NCBI GenBank assembly: GCA_019400425.1
Contig: JAFREE010000073.1
Span: 57,650 to 121,649, forward strand
Source: Hymenochaete sp. R1
Lineage: Eukaryota; Basidiomycota; Agaricomycetes; Hymenochaetales; Hymenochaetaceae
Length of the DNA: 64,000 bases
Direction: 5' to 3'
Part shown: piece by piece, positions 12,601 through 24,092 of the stretch
Position numbering within the stretch: the first letter of the stretch is position 1
How the letters are laid out: each line of letters begins with the position of its first letter
Notes under the pieces: model-generated
Told to the model about the DNA's origin: nothing
What the model saw: the letters and a program-made list of their open reading frames with translations, nothing else
Database searches by the model: none
Translations under genes and position numbers: made by a program

Positions 12601-13011
12601 GTACGACGTGTTATAGGGTATTCAGACGAAAAAATGTTGTATGAACTCACTTGGTTGTATCCTGTTGCACAATGTGACAGTAAATTGAGCACAGATAAAG
12701 TTCAAGTGATCATCGCTCCTCACCATACAATCTATCGTTAAGTCAGCTCAAACACTCCCATATGAAGGTAAAACTTAAAGAAAACACCCACAATCCACCA
12801 AGAGACGCAAACACGGCGATTAAGAACACTCTCCGATTATGTACGAGCCCTGCCTGGACAACCCATGAGCAATAGTGTTAATTCTCTTTACAATCAGTAT
12901 CCTTTGGTACGACTATCGGAATGTGTAACGTACCCAACCGGATTTGCCAGACAGCTCCCGTCGCCTAATCGCAGCGGTGTCGGTTGCTGCACCCGAGTGC
13001 ATTATAGCCAT
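9672..13011 (-). CDS. MFS sugar (hexose) transporter, highly intron-split
   Basis: Proton-coupled or facilitative sugar carrier of the MFS sugar-porter family at the plasma membrane. The start ATG is at 13011 ([20 protein letters not shown]) and the stop is at 9672-9674. Family hallmarks appear in order: GLLYGYNQGVFSGVL (TM1), [30 protein letters not shown] (the D-R-x-G/R-K loop), [50 protein letters not shown] (the central loop P-E-S-P-R-W variant), [16 protein letters not shown] (TM7) and [16 protein letters not shown] (the C-terminal PETKG). I count well over a dozen introns. The 5' end is extreme: exons 13011-12934, 12853-12792, 12731-12724 (8 nt), 12661-12651 (11 nt) and 12593-12571 (23 nt) join in frame. 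The substrate cannot be fixed from sequence alone. No inactivating break was seen. Confidence 0.9.
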
Positions 13012-14370
13012 CTTGTCTTCGAGTTGAGGAGCTGAGGATGCGTGCGCGAATGAGATCAAGAAGCGGTCGATGCTCTACTATGACTGTTGGGCGCGAGTCT
13101 GTATGCTGGTCGTACACAGGCTAACGTTGTCAGGATAGAGAGACTTGAGAAAAGGGAGAGTAGCCGTCCTAAACTCCTGCCAATGTCCCACATGGTCCTT
13201 GCATTTATACAACCCAACGTCAATTTAGAATTCAAAAACGAATGGAGCGGTACTAATCCTTCCGGTGGGCGGTGGAAGTCAGGAGTCGCGGTGGGAGATA
13301 TCCGGGTTCGTGCGAATGCGAGTGACTTTGATCAATGCAGACTCACATTGAAAGCTTCCTTTTGCGGTTGAGGATCGTAAGTTGTATCTGAGGCTGCCGC
13401 ATAGATTCGCCTACATTGAGTCAAATAGTCATGAGCTTTGTGATCAAGCATCGATAACAGCAAAAGAAAGAGGACATACTCAATGAAGATGAAAGATTCC
13501 GAAGAGAAAGATGGATGAAAACTGCGATGAGAACGCAAAGTTGAAATGCACGGGCCTCCGGGCGGACTGGAATAACAACCCGACCATTCATTTATCGACA
13601 GCCTACCTTCATCTCTTGATATCAGTTCCAAAAAACGACATAGTCATATAGATTGCTCGAGATCATGATGATGGTCCATCCCAACCTCAACGCCCACTGC
13701 CAGTGACGTCCACGCAGCGACCACGACAATTGTTTCCACCCAGTTCATTCGACAGGACAGGCGATTCTAGATGCAATTCCAGGATATGAAATTGCGATTT
13801 GACTGTAACTTTCTTCGAGAGGCACCTTATGGGAAAGGAGGCCTGAAGACTGCAAGACTGTAGGTCACTGGTTGAGGGGGTAACTTGGTAGCTTGTAGAG
13901 TACGGTCCGGACGCGACCTCAGCACGGGAGTAACGGGCCGGTCAAGTGAGTGGACCGCACGCGGACTGGCCGACTGGGTCGCTCAGGAAAATCGATTGCG
14001 AACTTATGCAAAAAGTTGAAAAAAACACACTTGCTTGTTAAACAAAGCAAATAAAACACAGGAGAAAGAGAGGGGGGAGGGGGGCGATATCCGTACTGCA
14101 CTAAGTATTAAGTGCAAGTCGCTTTGACCCACTGAAAAATCATGCCCATTCCTGTGCTTGTGCCAATTGCAATGAACCCACAAACCTTTTCACATATAAT
14201 AGTTCAAAAACATTGTTTGAACCAAAGAGATGGTGAGTGAATGGGATCAACGATATAGTATTTTGACGGTAATAGTGGCAAAGAAGATTCCTTGGTAATT
14301 CCTACCCTAACCGTTACCGACTTCTGAGTGAAGACATCATCCACATTCAAGGTGCACGCCCCTTTCTGCT
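13012..14370. other. Intergenic region upstream of sugar transporter
   Basis: 1.36 kb between the transporter start and the 3' end of family copy A. Several short open frames occur on both strands but none has a recognisable motif or splice pattern. A purine-rich run (gagagaggggggaggggggcg, near 14065-14085) sits near the copy A end. It likely contains the transporter promoter. Confidence 0.4.
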
Positions 14371-16195
14371 TTAAAGTTGCGCATGCTTCTTCTTCTTCTG
14401 GGATCCTCCCGATCCCGGGCCTCCACTGGCGCTTCCACCCGCCATCTGAGGCACTTCTTTGTCCGCCTGTCTTTTGCTCCCTCTTGTATAAGGTTCAATA
14501 TAATGCAAATTTTCATCCAGAAGTGACCTGAGCGAAGTACTGAGCAAGTCCTTCTTGTACTCTATAAGGCTGGCCTGGACCTTCCTGATGTTGCGCGTCC
14601 CAACTAGGAGGTCAATGGTCGCTGCATCAGAGATAGGTCGAACAAGCAAGTCATTCGCCAGCTTGTCCAAAAGCGCGTAGATATCATCCTCGGAACTTTT
14701 GGGATCCAGCTTCAAAAAGAAGTCGTAAAGTGCTACCTTTGCGCGGTTATGATTTTTCCACGCGGCGCGCCAAGCATCTCCCGCATGCGGCGACGAATCG
14801 TAACGAACGATGGAATTGTCGTCTTTCTGATATCTGGACATCCACGTATCCAGTTGGTAGCTGAAAATCCTTCCGATTGCTTTGACGGCTTGTTCATAGA
14901 GGCGGTCCACATACTTGGCAACAGACTTCCTCTTATCGTTATGCATTGCTTTATTCTCCTTGAAATGTTCCGTGTAAATGCATATTATTTTAGCATTTCC
15001 AATACAAGTGAGCCAACAGTCGCATTCCTGAAAACGAAGAATTAGAATGAGCTTTTTTCTCTTTGAAAGGAAAATCAAACACCCTAAGTATACGTACATC
15101 TACCTGTCGAACGTCTCCCACATCTCGACCTCGTTTAAATGATGTTAGAGCGGATTTTGCTAGGGTGGTGATTTTCACGGGCATGATACTGATAGCCGTG
15201 CCTTTAGCTATTTCGAGATCCGTGCTGCGGTCGAGGAGGGGTCCATAATGTGTAATGATATCATCGACGGTGTTTATATCCCGGACGAATTGCCATTCGT
15301 CACCGTTGAGTGCCCTGTTTCCATGAGTTTGAGCAGCAGACGGAGTATTCTCTGTCGTGTAGAGCATATCCTCGTCAAGGTACTTCTTCATCATAGACCC
15401 CAGTATATCTTCCTTGTACTCCATCAGCCTGTCACGATACCTCCTGGCTATAGCTGTGGAAGTCAAGAGATCATCCACCGCCTGATCGATGCCGTCTGTC
15501 GTTTCGCTTTTTGAGGTAGAACTCCATGCCGTAGAGGGAAATAGCCCAGAAAGAGTTAGTCAAGGCATCCAAAACGGTTTTCTTTGCGGCGGCGTAGTCT
15601 TTCCAGACCGAACTCTCTGGGTCGTTATCACGTGTACGCATTCCGGCCGGTGCAGTAGCGTAACGCACAATCAGACGGCCTTGGTCGCTCTGGGAGACGT
15701 GGAATCGGGACATCCATCCCTCGACCATTTGATTAAAGAGATCGTCGAAATGATTGGTAGTCGTTTCGTAGTATTCGGACACCTTTCTGGCATCACGTCT
15801 CAAGTCATAGCTTGCTGCTGATGCGTCTTCGCCGCTTCGCTTTGTACAGTAAGAATTGTGATAAGATTTGAGCATCCATATCTGACCAATAATGTACGTC
15901 TGAAGATTAGCATACTGTATAGAGGATCGTAAGTTGTAAAGATACACAATGCAAGATTTTCTCCTAAATAGTCTCGTACCTTTTTCTCCTCGTCGTCGGC
16001 TTTGAACGAGTTAATTTGGGAGATCATATGCTTTTCGGCCGTAGTCTTTGTATTCGATAGGCCCACAAAGACCCCCGGCTTTCGCAAAGAGAAGTGCTGC
16101 TTATCAAGAATTGCTTCGTAGCCTTCTAACGCTTCCTCGATCGATGTAAAAGCTCTGACTGCATCTCGAACAGGGGCTCTGGATGAACTGGACAT
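14371..16195 (-). CDS. Family copy A: duplicated helical-module protein, one frameshift
   Basis: Member of an unrecognised family with four further copies in this window. Exons: 16195-15980, 15899 to about 15098, and 15027-14371. Exon 1 encodes MSSSSRAPVRDAVRAFTSIE, matching copies B, C and D. The second exon opens TYIIGQIWMLKSYHNSYC and contains GWMSRF; the third opens ECDCWLTCIGN and contains TWMSRY, so the protein holds two related halves. The tail is Gly/Ser-rich and ends in KKKKHAQL, a possible nuclear signal. Relative to the other copies, one extra base lies in a T5 run (A5 on the coding strand) at 15508-15512: upstream the frame gives EFYLK, downstream SETTDGIDQAVDDLL, exactly aligned with copy C. 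It may be a recent pseudogene or a sequencing slip. It is most similar to copy D by shared motifs. Confidence 0.75.
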
Positions 16196-16631
16196 GGACG
16201 TGGCGAGACTTCAATTCTTGTATAAGGTCACTAAATTAAGGAGATAGCAACGCAGGATATCGCACTTTATACTATGAATTTGCGCATAGTGTCCTTGCGA
16301 TGTCGCTAGTATTGATACGCAAAGGAAGTCTGCTAATTGTATCATGACATTTCAAGGTTGCTGTTAGTTCCGAGTCTCCATCGGGCTTGTTGAACAGCAT
16401 ATTGACGGGAGATGCGTAATCACGTCCTCGGAATAAATGCTTGGGTGCACGTTTACGTCTGTGACCGTGTTCAGAGTCGAACGTAAGCCAGAGTACTGGT
16501 TTGTAGAGAAAGGCGTAGGAACATCGACTGCGCTATACCGTCGTCGTGGTTGAAGATCAGGTGTGAACCGCCCGCGCAACTTTCATTTTCAGGCCTCGCG
16601 CATCGCTCGCACAGCGACCATCATCTTTGGC
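16196..16631. promoter_or_regulatory. Divergent promoter region between copy A and MCP1-like gene
   Basis: 436 bp between divergent start codons. I see no coding signal and no convincing TATA box; the sequence CTTTATACTATG (about 16265-16276) is the only AT-rich core-promoter-like element. Confidence 0.4.
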
Positions 16632-17445
16632 ATGCCCTTCTCCTCCTCGCCTCCTGAAGCACATAACTCAAGCTCGTCCCGTTCTCGATTGCTTCTGCTA
16701 TGTACGAAAGCAGCTCACCTACCTACTCCTTTCTTGTCTGCATTTCTTCTAGTTCATCTTTCCGCTCCTGTAATTGCCAACATCGGAGGTGCCTCGATGT
16801 CGTCATCTGTCATGGTATGTGGGCTTATGAAAATCTCTTGCTCTTTTGTGTACTCACCAATAGCAACAGCTTCTAGGCCGTGAATACTATCAAGGACTGC
16901 CACAAGAGGCTATGTTTCTTTTCGGACCTCTGGCCATCCACGTTTGCGCTACAAGCCTCAAACGTCTTCTTTCTCCTCGACCTCTTTCTTCGCCACGACC
17001 GCTCACCAGCTCCCTGGCCACCTCAGGCCTGCTTACTCTCGCTTTTTTGCCTTCGCATGTCTTGAGGCATAGAGTCATTCCGGCAGTCTCAAAGCATCCG
17101 ATCTCAAACCTGGGCCCATCCCAGCTCGATTTTTCTTTTGTGCAAAGAGCATTGCAGCGGACACCTTGGAGGAGCGCAGTCGCTTATGGAATACTTGCAG
17201 GAGGTGCGCTTATTCACTGGTTGGAAGGAGGTGCTCTTCTGTATGATACGTACGTGGTAAAGGATGGAGAGGCTAAGAGATGGGAGAAGAGCAAGGTGTT
17301 GCGAAGACGGATAATGACCAGTATTGGGATGGCGTTGCTTGTCGGCGGGTTGGTCAGACTTTGGCGTGAGGATATTGATATGCCGTTGCCATCTTTACTG
17401 GAACGATACGACGCTGCACTCGACGAGTCTCTTTTCTATCGATAA
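16632..17445 (+). CDS. MCP1: MCP1-like mitochondrial membrane protein (DUF1691 type)
   Basis: Two exons (16632-16814 and 16870-17445) give 252 aa. Mcp1 is a multi-pass mitochondrial outer-membrane protein that in yeast suppresses lipid and morphology defects of ERMES mutants and works with Vps13. Visible features are several hydrophobic helices: PFLSAFLLVHLSAPVIANIG, EAMFLFGPLAIHVCATSLKR, SGLLTLAFLPSHVLRHR and AVAYGILAGGALIHWLEG. Each holds a histidine, as in the two-repeat, possibly haem-binding organisation of this family. The C-terminal helix SIGMALLVGGLVRLW closes the protein. The ATG at 16632 is the first in frame. It sits on the opposite strand between two members of the A-E family and ends 123 bp from copy B tail to tail. 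Assignment is by helix and histidine pattern, so moderately sure. Confidence 0.65.
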
Positions 17446-17568
17446 GAGACTGTAAAATACTTGGCGTTTGTCTGGGTTGGGCGAATACCGGCGTCATTCG
17501 ACAGCGGGGGCTCGTGGTTTTGGTGTAATTACAATATATTATAAATAAATTTATCCAATAGAGGTCTA

Positions 17569-18954
17569 CTAAAATAGCGTATAAGGTGCATAGTACGCTT
17601 GCATTTTTATGGTGTGAAAATATAGGTGCTCAGGTCCTTGGGTAGTGATACTAACTTTCGAGAGAGCATCGATGTTCCAGTTATGCTTTGGGCAATTTCG
17701 TATGAATGCGCAAAAACCTTGCCGATATCTCATTCCATCCAACGTTTTTTCGACCTTGTCTGAGAGCTCATTCATGTAAACCTCCATGCATTTGACGTCG
17801 CAGATGCCGCTAAACCACCCCTCTATTTCCGATAATGAGTAGATGTATAAGTGGAGTTTCAATCATGAGACGACTTCATACGTACTTCAATAATCTGTTG
17901 CCATTTGTTATCATTATGGTTGTTCTTGGACATATTTAGGACAAATTTTGTGATCTGGGCAGCTTTGAGAGACAATATGTGAGTGTCGACGTTATGTGCG
18001 AAGTAGTCGATGAGAAGACCGAAACGGGAGACAACGAAGCCGGCACCGTGCATACGTTGCGTGAACTCCTTTTCCGCGTCGTTCATCTGTCTGATTTAGT
18101 TAACTTAAACAAAGCTGTTTCTTGCGCCTGAGTTATAGGAAAAGATTCCCTCAGAGTAGTCAAGGTACTTTTTCAACGCTGAACTGGATAGACCCTTCTC
18201 AAACTTCATTAGTCTGGCGTGGTACTTCCCAGATCTTTTTGTTGAGCGCATGAGTTCTTCCACAGCTTGATCTATGCCAACTACCGACTTACCTTTGAGA
18301 TAGTATATTAGACCGTCCTGAGGTTGCGTAAAGACCCACTCGGGATTAAGTAAGGTCCTAAGGATTGATTGCTTTGCTGGGGCGTGGTCTTCCCAAGGAG
18401 ACGTATTGTGATTTCCGTTGCTATTGTTCGATTCGGACGAGACAGCCACACACAGCGATAAATGTAGAAGCCGGACATCCAACCACTGACTATAGAACAT
18501 AAGTATTCGGCGCAGATCGTGGCGATAGTTCCGTAATGTTTGACTACAGACTTTGCGTCACTGTACTTGTTGAACGTTTTGCCAGTTTCCTTTGGGCATT
18601 ACGTCCGGTGAAAGACTTCAAATAGCCACATCTCACCGACAATGGCTACTTGCTGCACAGCGGACTTTAAGGGTCCAAAGATGTTAGACACAGGAACAAC
18701 AAGAGATCTTATATAAAAGCAATATCTACCTTTTCTTCAGCAGAACTGACTTTGGATGAGCGAATTTTAGCCTCCATGTTATTCTCAGCAGCTCTTATGG
18801 CCTTTGTATAACCATGATATTGACCGGGTGCGCGTCTGACGGGATTTTTATTGTTGAGTGCCAGTTCGTAATTGTCCAACGCTTCCTCAATGGAAGTGAA
18901 TGCGAAAATCGCATCTCGAGCAGGAGTCTTGGACTCCCCGGAAACCACGGACAT
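17569..18954 (-). pseudogene. Family copy B: decayed, C-terminally truncated member
   Basis: The 5' exon is intact (MSVVSGESKTPARDAIFAFT..SIEEALDNYE), but the remainder carries several lesions. The second exon begins QQVAIVGEMWLFEVFHRT and then hits TAA where copy C has TAT (FHWTYG); after that CPKETGKTF continues the homology. A frameshift follows near 18440, since the family sequence resumes in another frame with SPWEDHAPAKQSIL and EELMRST. Two further in-frame stops lie between Y-N-S-G-A-R-N-S-F-V and MNDAEKEF (about 18085-18110). The second intron has a good GTACGT donor, but the position that is AG in copies A and C reads CG before E-I-E-G-W-F-S-G-I-C. Similarity ends soon after and the second W-M module is missing. 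By motifs it is closest to copy C. Confidence 0.85.
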
Positions 18955-19962
18955 GTCGGCGACAAGCAACTTGCCAGACGAGAAGATGGTTAGAAAGGAT
19001 GAAGAGAGCCTGAGGGAGGTGACACACAAGATTCGTGTGAACGGTGTGCTTTAAAATCACTTAAGCCCTCGGTAAGACACAAAGGAAGGTTGTAAAGTCT
19101 CTTCCGGGATTCAGTGCCCTCGTTGGCTTGCGTTGTAGCACAACGCGATGGTTGGACGAGAACACTTCTGTCAAAATGAGTGGCGCCGTCGGCGTCGCTC
19201 GAGGAGGTGAGAGTAAGAAATCGTTCCGGGCCATCTTTGTGAGAAGGATAAAAGACATTTGCTGCTGGCTGTTGCCGTTCATGATTGCGATGACCATGGT
19301 CTGATGCATTACTTTGATCGCGAGACTGCCTTCTGGCTGTTTGCCAGTGGTCGCTCGTCTCGGAGGTGGAGGAAGGAATGACCGTATTAGGCCGGGATCC
19401 AAGAAAAGATCGCGTTTTCCCAGTTTCGCGGTCCACGTTCCCGGAGCCATAAAAGAACGCTAGCCGAACCCGTAGACGCCGAGCCGCTCACAAGCCGAAT
19501 AACCTGGGCTAGCAGTTACTCGGGATGCTCCTATATATAAGCCTCATCCCGGAAGCGGCACTCAAACCCGTACTTTTGCGAAAATTTGGGGCTTTCGGAC
19601 CCGTATTTTCCTCGGGCCTATTACAAAAAAAAAGGAATCGCAAAACCCGTACTCTGGAGGATATCCTCCGAGTTCTGGGGAGCACCTTTCCCGAGGAAGT
19701 GCCGCATTGACTGGATTTTTCGTTCAAGTTCCCCGGGCCGTTCAGAATACTGTACAACACATACTTTCCGGATGTTGATTGTCACGAATTGCATGCAGTG
19801 ATATTTATGCAAAAGTAAGGTGTTTTTAGTAAGAGATAACGGAGAGATAAATCTATGTACCGCTTCTTTTGTTGAAACAACGTTAACTCTGTGAAGCTGC
19901 GTTTACTACATTACACAGACCCAACTTCTCTCGACAACATTGTACATTCCCCAGCCGAGGAG
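18955..19962. other. Intergenic region between copies B and C
   Basis: 1 kb without a recognisable gene. It contains CTATATATAAG (about 19531-19541) and, just downstream, a tract where a CCCGTAnT-type phrase recurs (about 19569, 19600 and 19644), bounded by GCGGCACT (19555-19562) and its inverted copy AGTGCCGC (19698-19705). The overlapping minus-strand open frames at 18990-19450 lack family motifs. Confidence 0.35.
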
Positions 19963-21873
19963 TCATATACCTTTCTGCCTCTTCTGGGGCCCTTTCAATT
20001 CAGTAGATTCGCCCACGTACTCATTAACAATGTCAGCACTTGAGTTTACCTCAAGATCAGTATTCAATGCTCTCTTCACACCTTGAGAAGGTTCCCCGTA
20101 CCGCATATCGTCATCTAGCAATCGCCGGAGTGGAGAATTGAGAAAATTTTTCTCATACCTTGCAATTTCCACCTGGCGCTTCCGGACTTCGCGTATGGCG
20201 TTAAAAAAACCAGGAGACGAAACAGTAGCCAGGAGGTCATGCAAACCAGAGTTACCATCTTGCCCACGATCATTAGACAAGAAAGATGGTGAAGCAGGTG
20301 GATGGACGAGCAAATCTGACGTCAGCTCAATTAAGCGCGTATTGATTTCTGGGTCCGATGTGCTTGGATCAAATGCAAGGAAGAGCTTGTAAAAGCTTTC
20401 CTTCGCTTGCATATGATCCTTCCAGGGATGGTGCGGGGCCTCGCTCGAAAGCTGTTGCATCTGATGCCTTGAGTTGACAGATATTTTCCCGTAAGCATCG
20501 GACATCCACATGTCTGTTAGACGAGCGAGTATATATTCAATCGAGATAGTGACCCGCTCGTATAAAAAATCTAGAGAACAAGCAAATGTACGCATGTGTA
20601 TTTTTGGTGCGCCTTCGGCCTTTCTAGCGTGAAATTGTTTCCAATGAAGCTCGATCTTCTTTGTATCACTGATGCAGGTGAGCCAATTGTCAATATCCTG
20701 TAAGCCAGCAACGAGATTACCCCCGAATGAATGTACCCATGTTCTAAGGATCATTAAGATACGTACTTGTACTGCTCGCTCCCGTTTACCTCCCTCGTGT
20801 TTATCCTTGAATACATTTAAGGTGCATTGCTTGATACGTTCAATCCTAGTATAAATAGTGTTATAAGCGTATTTTCCACCTGCCTCGCTGTGAGCGCCGC
20901 GCTCGAGGAGCGGTTGGTAACGCGAGATAATATCATCGACTCCATCGACTCCATCGACGAATTCACGTTCCGAATCATCCAACCCTAACATCAGATCCTC
21001 CGGGATACCTCTCACGCGCTCTTTGTAATTCAAAGTGCCCTCTGAGTAGTCGAAATACGGCTCTAGCGCCGAATTGAGTAAGTCCTTCCTATAGGTCATT
21101 AGCTTGGCATGGTACCCCCTGATTACCATTGTCGAGCGCATGAGCTCATCGATGGCCTGCTCGACGCCAATTGCTATCTGGCCTTTGAGATGGAATTTTA
21201 TACCATCCTGAGTTAGTGTGAAGGCCCACTCGGGTTTGCAAAGAGCGTCAAGGATCATATCTTTCGCTCCGGCGTAGGTTTCCCAGGCTGAAGTGTTGGT
21301 GTGTTCATCATCATGGGACAGTTCTGACGATTCAGCTGCACTTAAAACGACTACACGGTTTTTGTCGTCTCGGTCAATGCGGAAGCGGGACATCCAGCAA
21401 TCAAGCGTGCGGCTAAAGTGTTCATCAAAAGCTGCGATGATAGACCCATAGTGTTTAGCTACGGTTCTCGCGTCCTTTCGAGTATCTAAGGTTTCTCCTT
21501 TCTCCTCGGGACCATACGTCCAGTGGAAGGCTTTGAACACCCACATTTGACCGATGATACGTACTTGTCGCATAGCAGCCTAAGGGCGGGGGAAATAAAT
21601 GCATCAGACACAGACAAGACACAGCTAACTTTCACTTACATTCTTCTCACTAGGACTGGGTATGAATGTGTCAATTTTGGCTTTCATATGTTTCTCGGCA
21701 CTTTTCATGGTCTGTCCATAGCCCATAAACTGGCCGCGCACGCGCCTTACGGATGTCTTATTGTCGAGCACCCATTCGTACTTGTCCAACGCTTCCTCGA
21801 TGGAAGCAAACGCGAAAATTGCATCTCGAACAGAACTCACAGGAGTCTTTTGCTTTCCAGAGATCCCAGACAT
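19963..21873 (-). CDS. Family copy C: intact duplicated helical-module protein
   Basis: Exons 21873-21640, 21579-20767 and 20697-19963 give 593 aa; function unknown. Exon 1 holds the first small helical module (RDAIFAFASIEEALDKYEWV, then AEKHMKAKIDTF). Exon 2 starts AAMRQVRIIGQMWVFKAFHW and contains DCWMSRFRID, SAWETYAGAKDMILDALCKP and HAKLMTYRKDLLNSALEPYF, then a second small module (VDDIISRYQPLLERG, then ERIKQC). Exon 3 starts DIDNWLTCISDTKKIELHW and repeats the pattern: DMWMSD, HPWKDHMQAKESFYKLFL, RQVEIARYEKNFLNSPLRRL. The end carries PSQGVKR and KGPQKRQKGI, a split basic cluster. The second intron (20766-20698, GTACGT..TTACAG) is 69 nt with no in-frame stop, so retaining it would add 23 residues. 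No signal peptide or membrane segment is visible. Probably expressed and intact. Confidence 0.72.
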
Positions 21874-22501
21874 AATCGTGGGGGGCTAACTGTAGCCGGC
21901 GCGAAGATCGTAAGGGAGAGGAAATAAGGGCTGCGATGCAAGCAAACACGATTCCCGTTGAACGCCTCGCCTGCGTTTTGACCATTTGGGGAGTTACGTA
22001 TGCAAAGGAGGGTTGCAAAGTGAATTTTCTTCCAAGGTTGAGATACCTCGTCGATACGGAATGCAACGATCACTATGCTAAATGCTGTTCCCCATCTTAT
22101 TTACCCTCCAGGCCACGCCTTCCACTCCGAAGTCGTATAGTAACCTGCATTCACAAGTTAGATTACAGGAATAAACTAATGAAAGTTTTAAATAAATTGA
22201 AACTCACTGTTTCTAAGAGTATACATATAAACTTCACGGCGAAGACTGCATGAATTGATTCTGGCTTACGTTTGTTCGATTAGGAAGGAATATGCTAGTA
22301 TCTATAAGCCTGAGCAAGATTGGAAAGACGATAGGAGTGAAAAAAAGAAAGAAGAGGAAGACAGGAAAGACGAGGGTTTGTGCCAACGTCGCTTCAACGA
22401 GTCCCGCCGTATCTTTTACAACATGAGATACAATGGAAGGGAAAGGAAACCAAAAGAATAATTTATAGCGGCCTCCAAGCTTGTTTTATTTCTTCATCCT
22501 C
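21874..22501. other. Intergenic region upstream of copy C
   Basis: 628 bp holding the copy C promoter and the 3' region of the Myb/SANT-like gene. No gene recognised. Confidence 0.4.
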
Positions 22502-24092
22502 TCAACCCTTTGCCACAGCTCCACTACCACCACTAAATTCAGCTAACTCAGCCTTCAGATACAAACTCCTTGCCCTCCGACTCTGGATTGCCAGATACGC
22601 CTCAAAGACATCGGTCCGTCTTTGCAGCAGCTGTACCGTCTTTACGAACTCTTCGTCCGATAGGCCTTCTTGCTCCTCGACGAGCTTGATAGCGTAGGCA
22701 AGACGATTAGTCTGTGGGGATGCGTTTGTGGTAGGATTGGCGGCGGCGGTAGTGGCAGCGGAGGGGAGAGGCTGAGGGGTTGCGGACGTGGAGGATGGAG
22801 CTGCGAAGTGTTGGTGTTGGTACTGGGGCAAGGAGCCCACGGCGCTGACAGGAGCATAATTGGACGTTATCGGCTGCGCTGTACCCTCAACGCTACTACT
22901 ACCCGTCGGGGGCGGCGCATGGTGCATGGCGAATGTTCCGGGAGTCATACTAGCTGTGCCTTCGAAATGACTGGGAGGAGCAATATTGGGGTCTGAGGTG
23001 GCCGGGTTGGCGGCGATATTGTGAACAGGGTGCGGGAGTGGGTAATATGCGCGACCTTGGCGAGGCTTCCTTGGTCGCGAGGACCCGCCGCGAGATCCTC
23101 GGCCTCTACGTCGCCTACCGGGGACGGAAGCGGATTCTTCTTGCTGCTGTTGCTGATTCGGGGGTGCGCTGAGTTGGTACTGCTTGAACATCGACATCCG
23201 ATCTTACATTAACAAACAATAGTATCAAAGCAGGACAAAGGACATACTTGTTGTGACATGGCATTCGCATTCGCATTCTGCATTTCATTGAGGGGCATCG
23301 TGAACGACGCTCCGGGTGTAGTAACATGGAATGGTGATATCTGCACTCCACCCGTATTTGGGACAGGTGCCGATACAGAAAAGACGGTAGTGCTTGTTTG
23401 TGGAATAACCTCGCCTTCTCCGTCATCGTCCGGACCGTGTTGGGTGCTGGCTTCCCATCGACGACGGAACGTTGCATCGCCCTTTTCGGCAGCTTGGTCG
23501 TTTTCGATCAGGAAAGCGACACGGTCATATGCTGGAAATGGTTTTCGGCGCCAGGGTTGTGCGTCGCGGTGCCTCTGGAGGAGGCAAATTAGAAGGCGTA
23601 TTGAAGCAGGAGGGTATTTAATGTCATACCGTGATGTAGCTGTCCCAAGTGGGGGAGGATGCAATAAGCATGGAGCGCTCATCATCCCATGTAAAACCAG
23701 GTTGATTCCTGATATGCCTCACTGTCCTGAACTCGATCTTGAGCTGTCAAACAACATCCTCAGCAAGATGCCCCTTCAGCCGAGTAGTAGTTCTTTGATA
23801 ATGCACTTACTCGCTGCCACCGTGCCTTGCACTGTACGACATTCTTTGGTCCACCACCGCTGGCTAGTTCAGAGCCTTTCAAGTGCTCTGAGATGACCTC
23901 CCAGGTCTCGTTAGGAAATACAGCGCCATCCCTGGACCTTCCCAAGTTCTTTTGATTTACGAGGGCGTCTGTGAGTGTGACGTCGTCGCCCGATGTCCAC
24001 CGAGAGGATTTGTCGACGACGGAGGATGCTTTGGAGTTGGAAACATTGACATTCGGGTCGGAAGAAAAGGAGTGAGGAGAGCCGTCAACCAT
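22502..24092 (-). CDS. Myb/SANT-like DNA-binding domain protein
   Basis: Four exons (24092-23811, 23743-23630, 23574-23248, 23182-22502) join in frame to 467 aa. The N-terminal ~130 residues match the Myb/SANT-like domain found in many fungal and plant proteins and in some transposon accessory proteins: S-S-R-W-T-S-G-D-D-V-T-L-T-D-A-L, then NVVQCKARWQRLKIEFRTV, GFTWDDERSMLIASSPTWDS and DAQPWRRKPFPAYDRVAFLI. The centre and C-terminus are low complexity (poly-Gln, RGRGSRGG, long Ala/Thr/Pro runs), followed by a short helical end (LAYAIKLVEEQEGLSDEEFV). The acceptor of exon 4 (TTCAAG) was chosen because the nearer AG breaks the frame. Likely a nuclear DNA-binding protein; the target is unknown. 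Whether it is a host regulator or a domesticated transposon component cannot be decided here. Confidence 0.75.

Noticed and set aside
13087..13371. 94-codon plus-strand frame upstream of the transporter
   Set aside because: No motif or splice partners; sits in the probable promoter.
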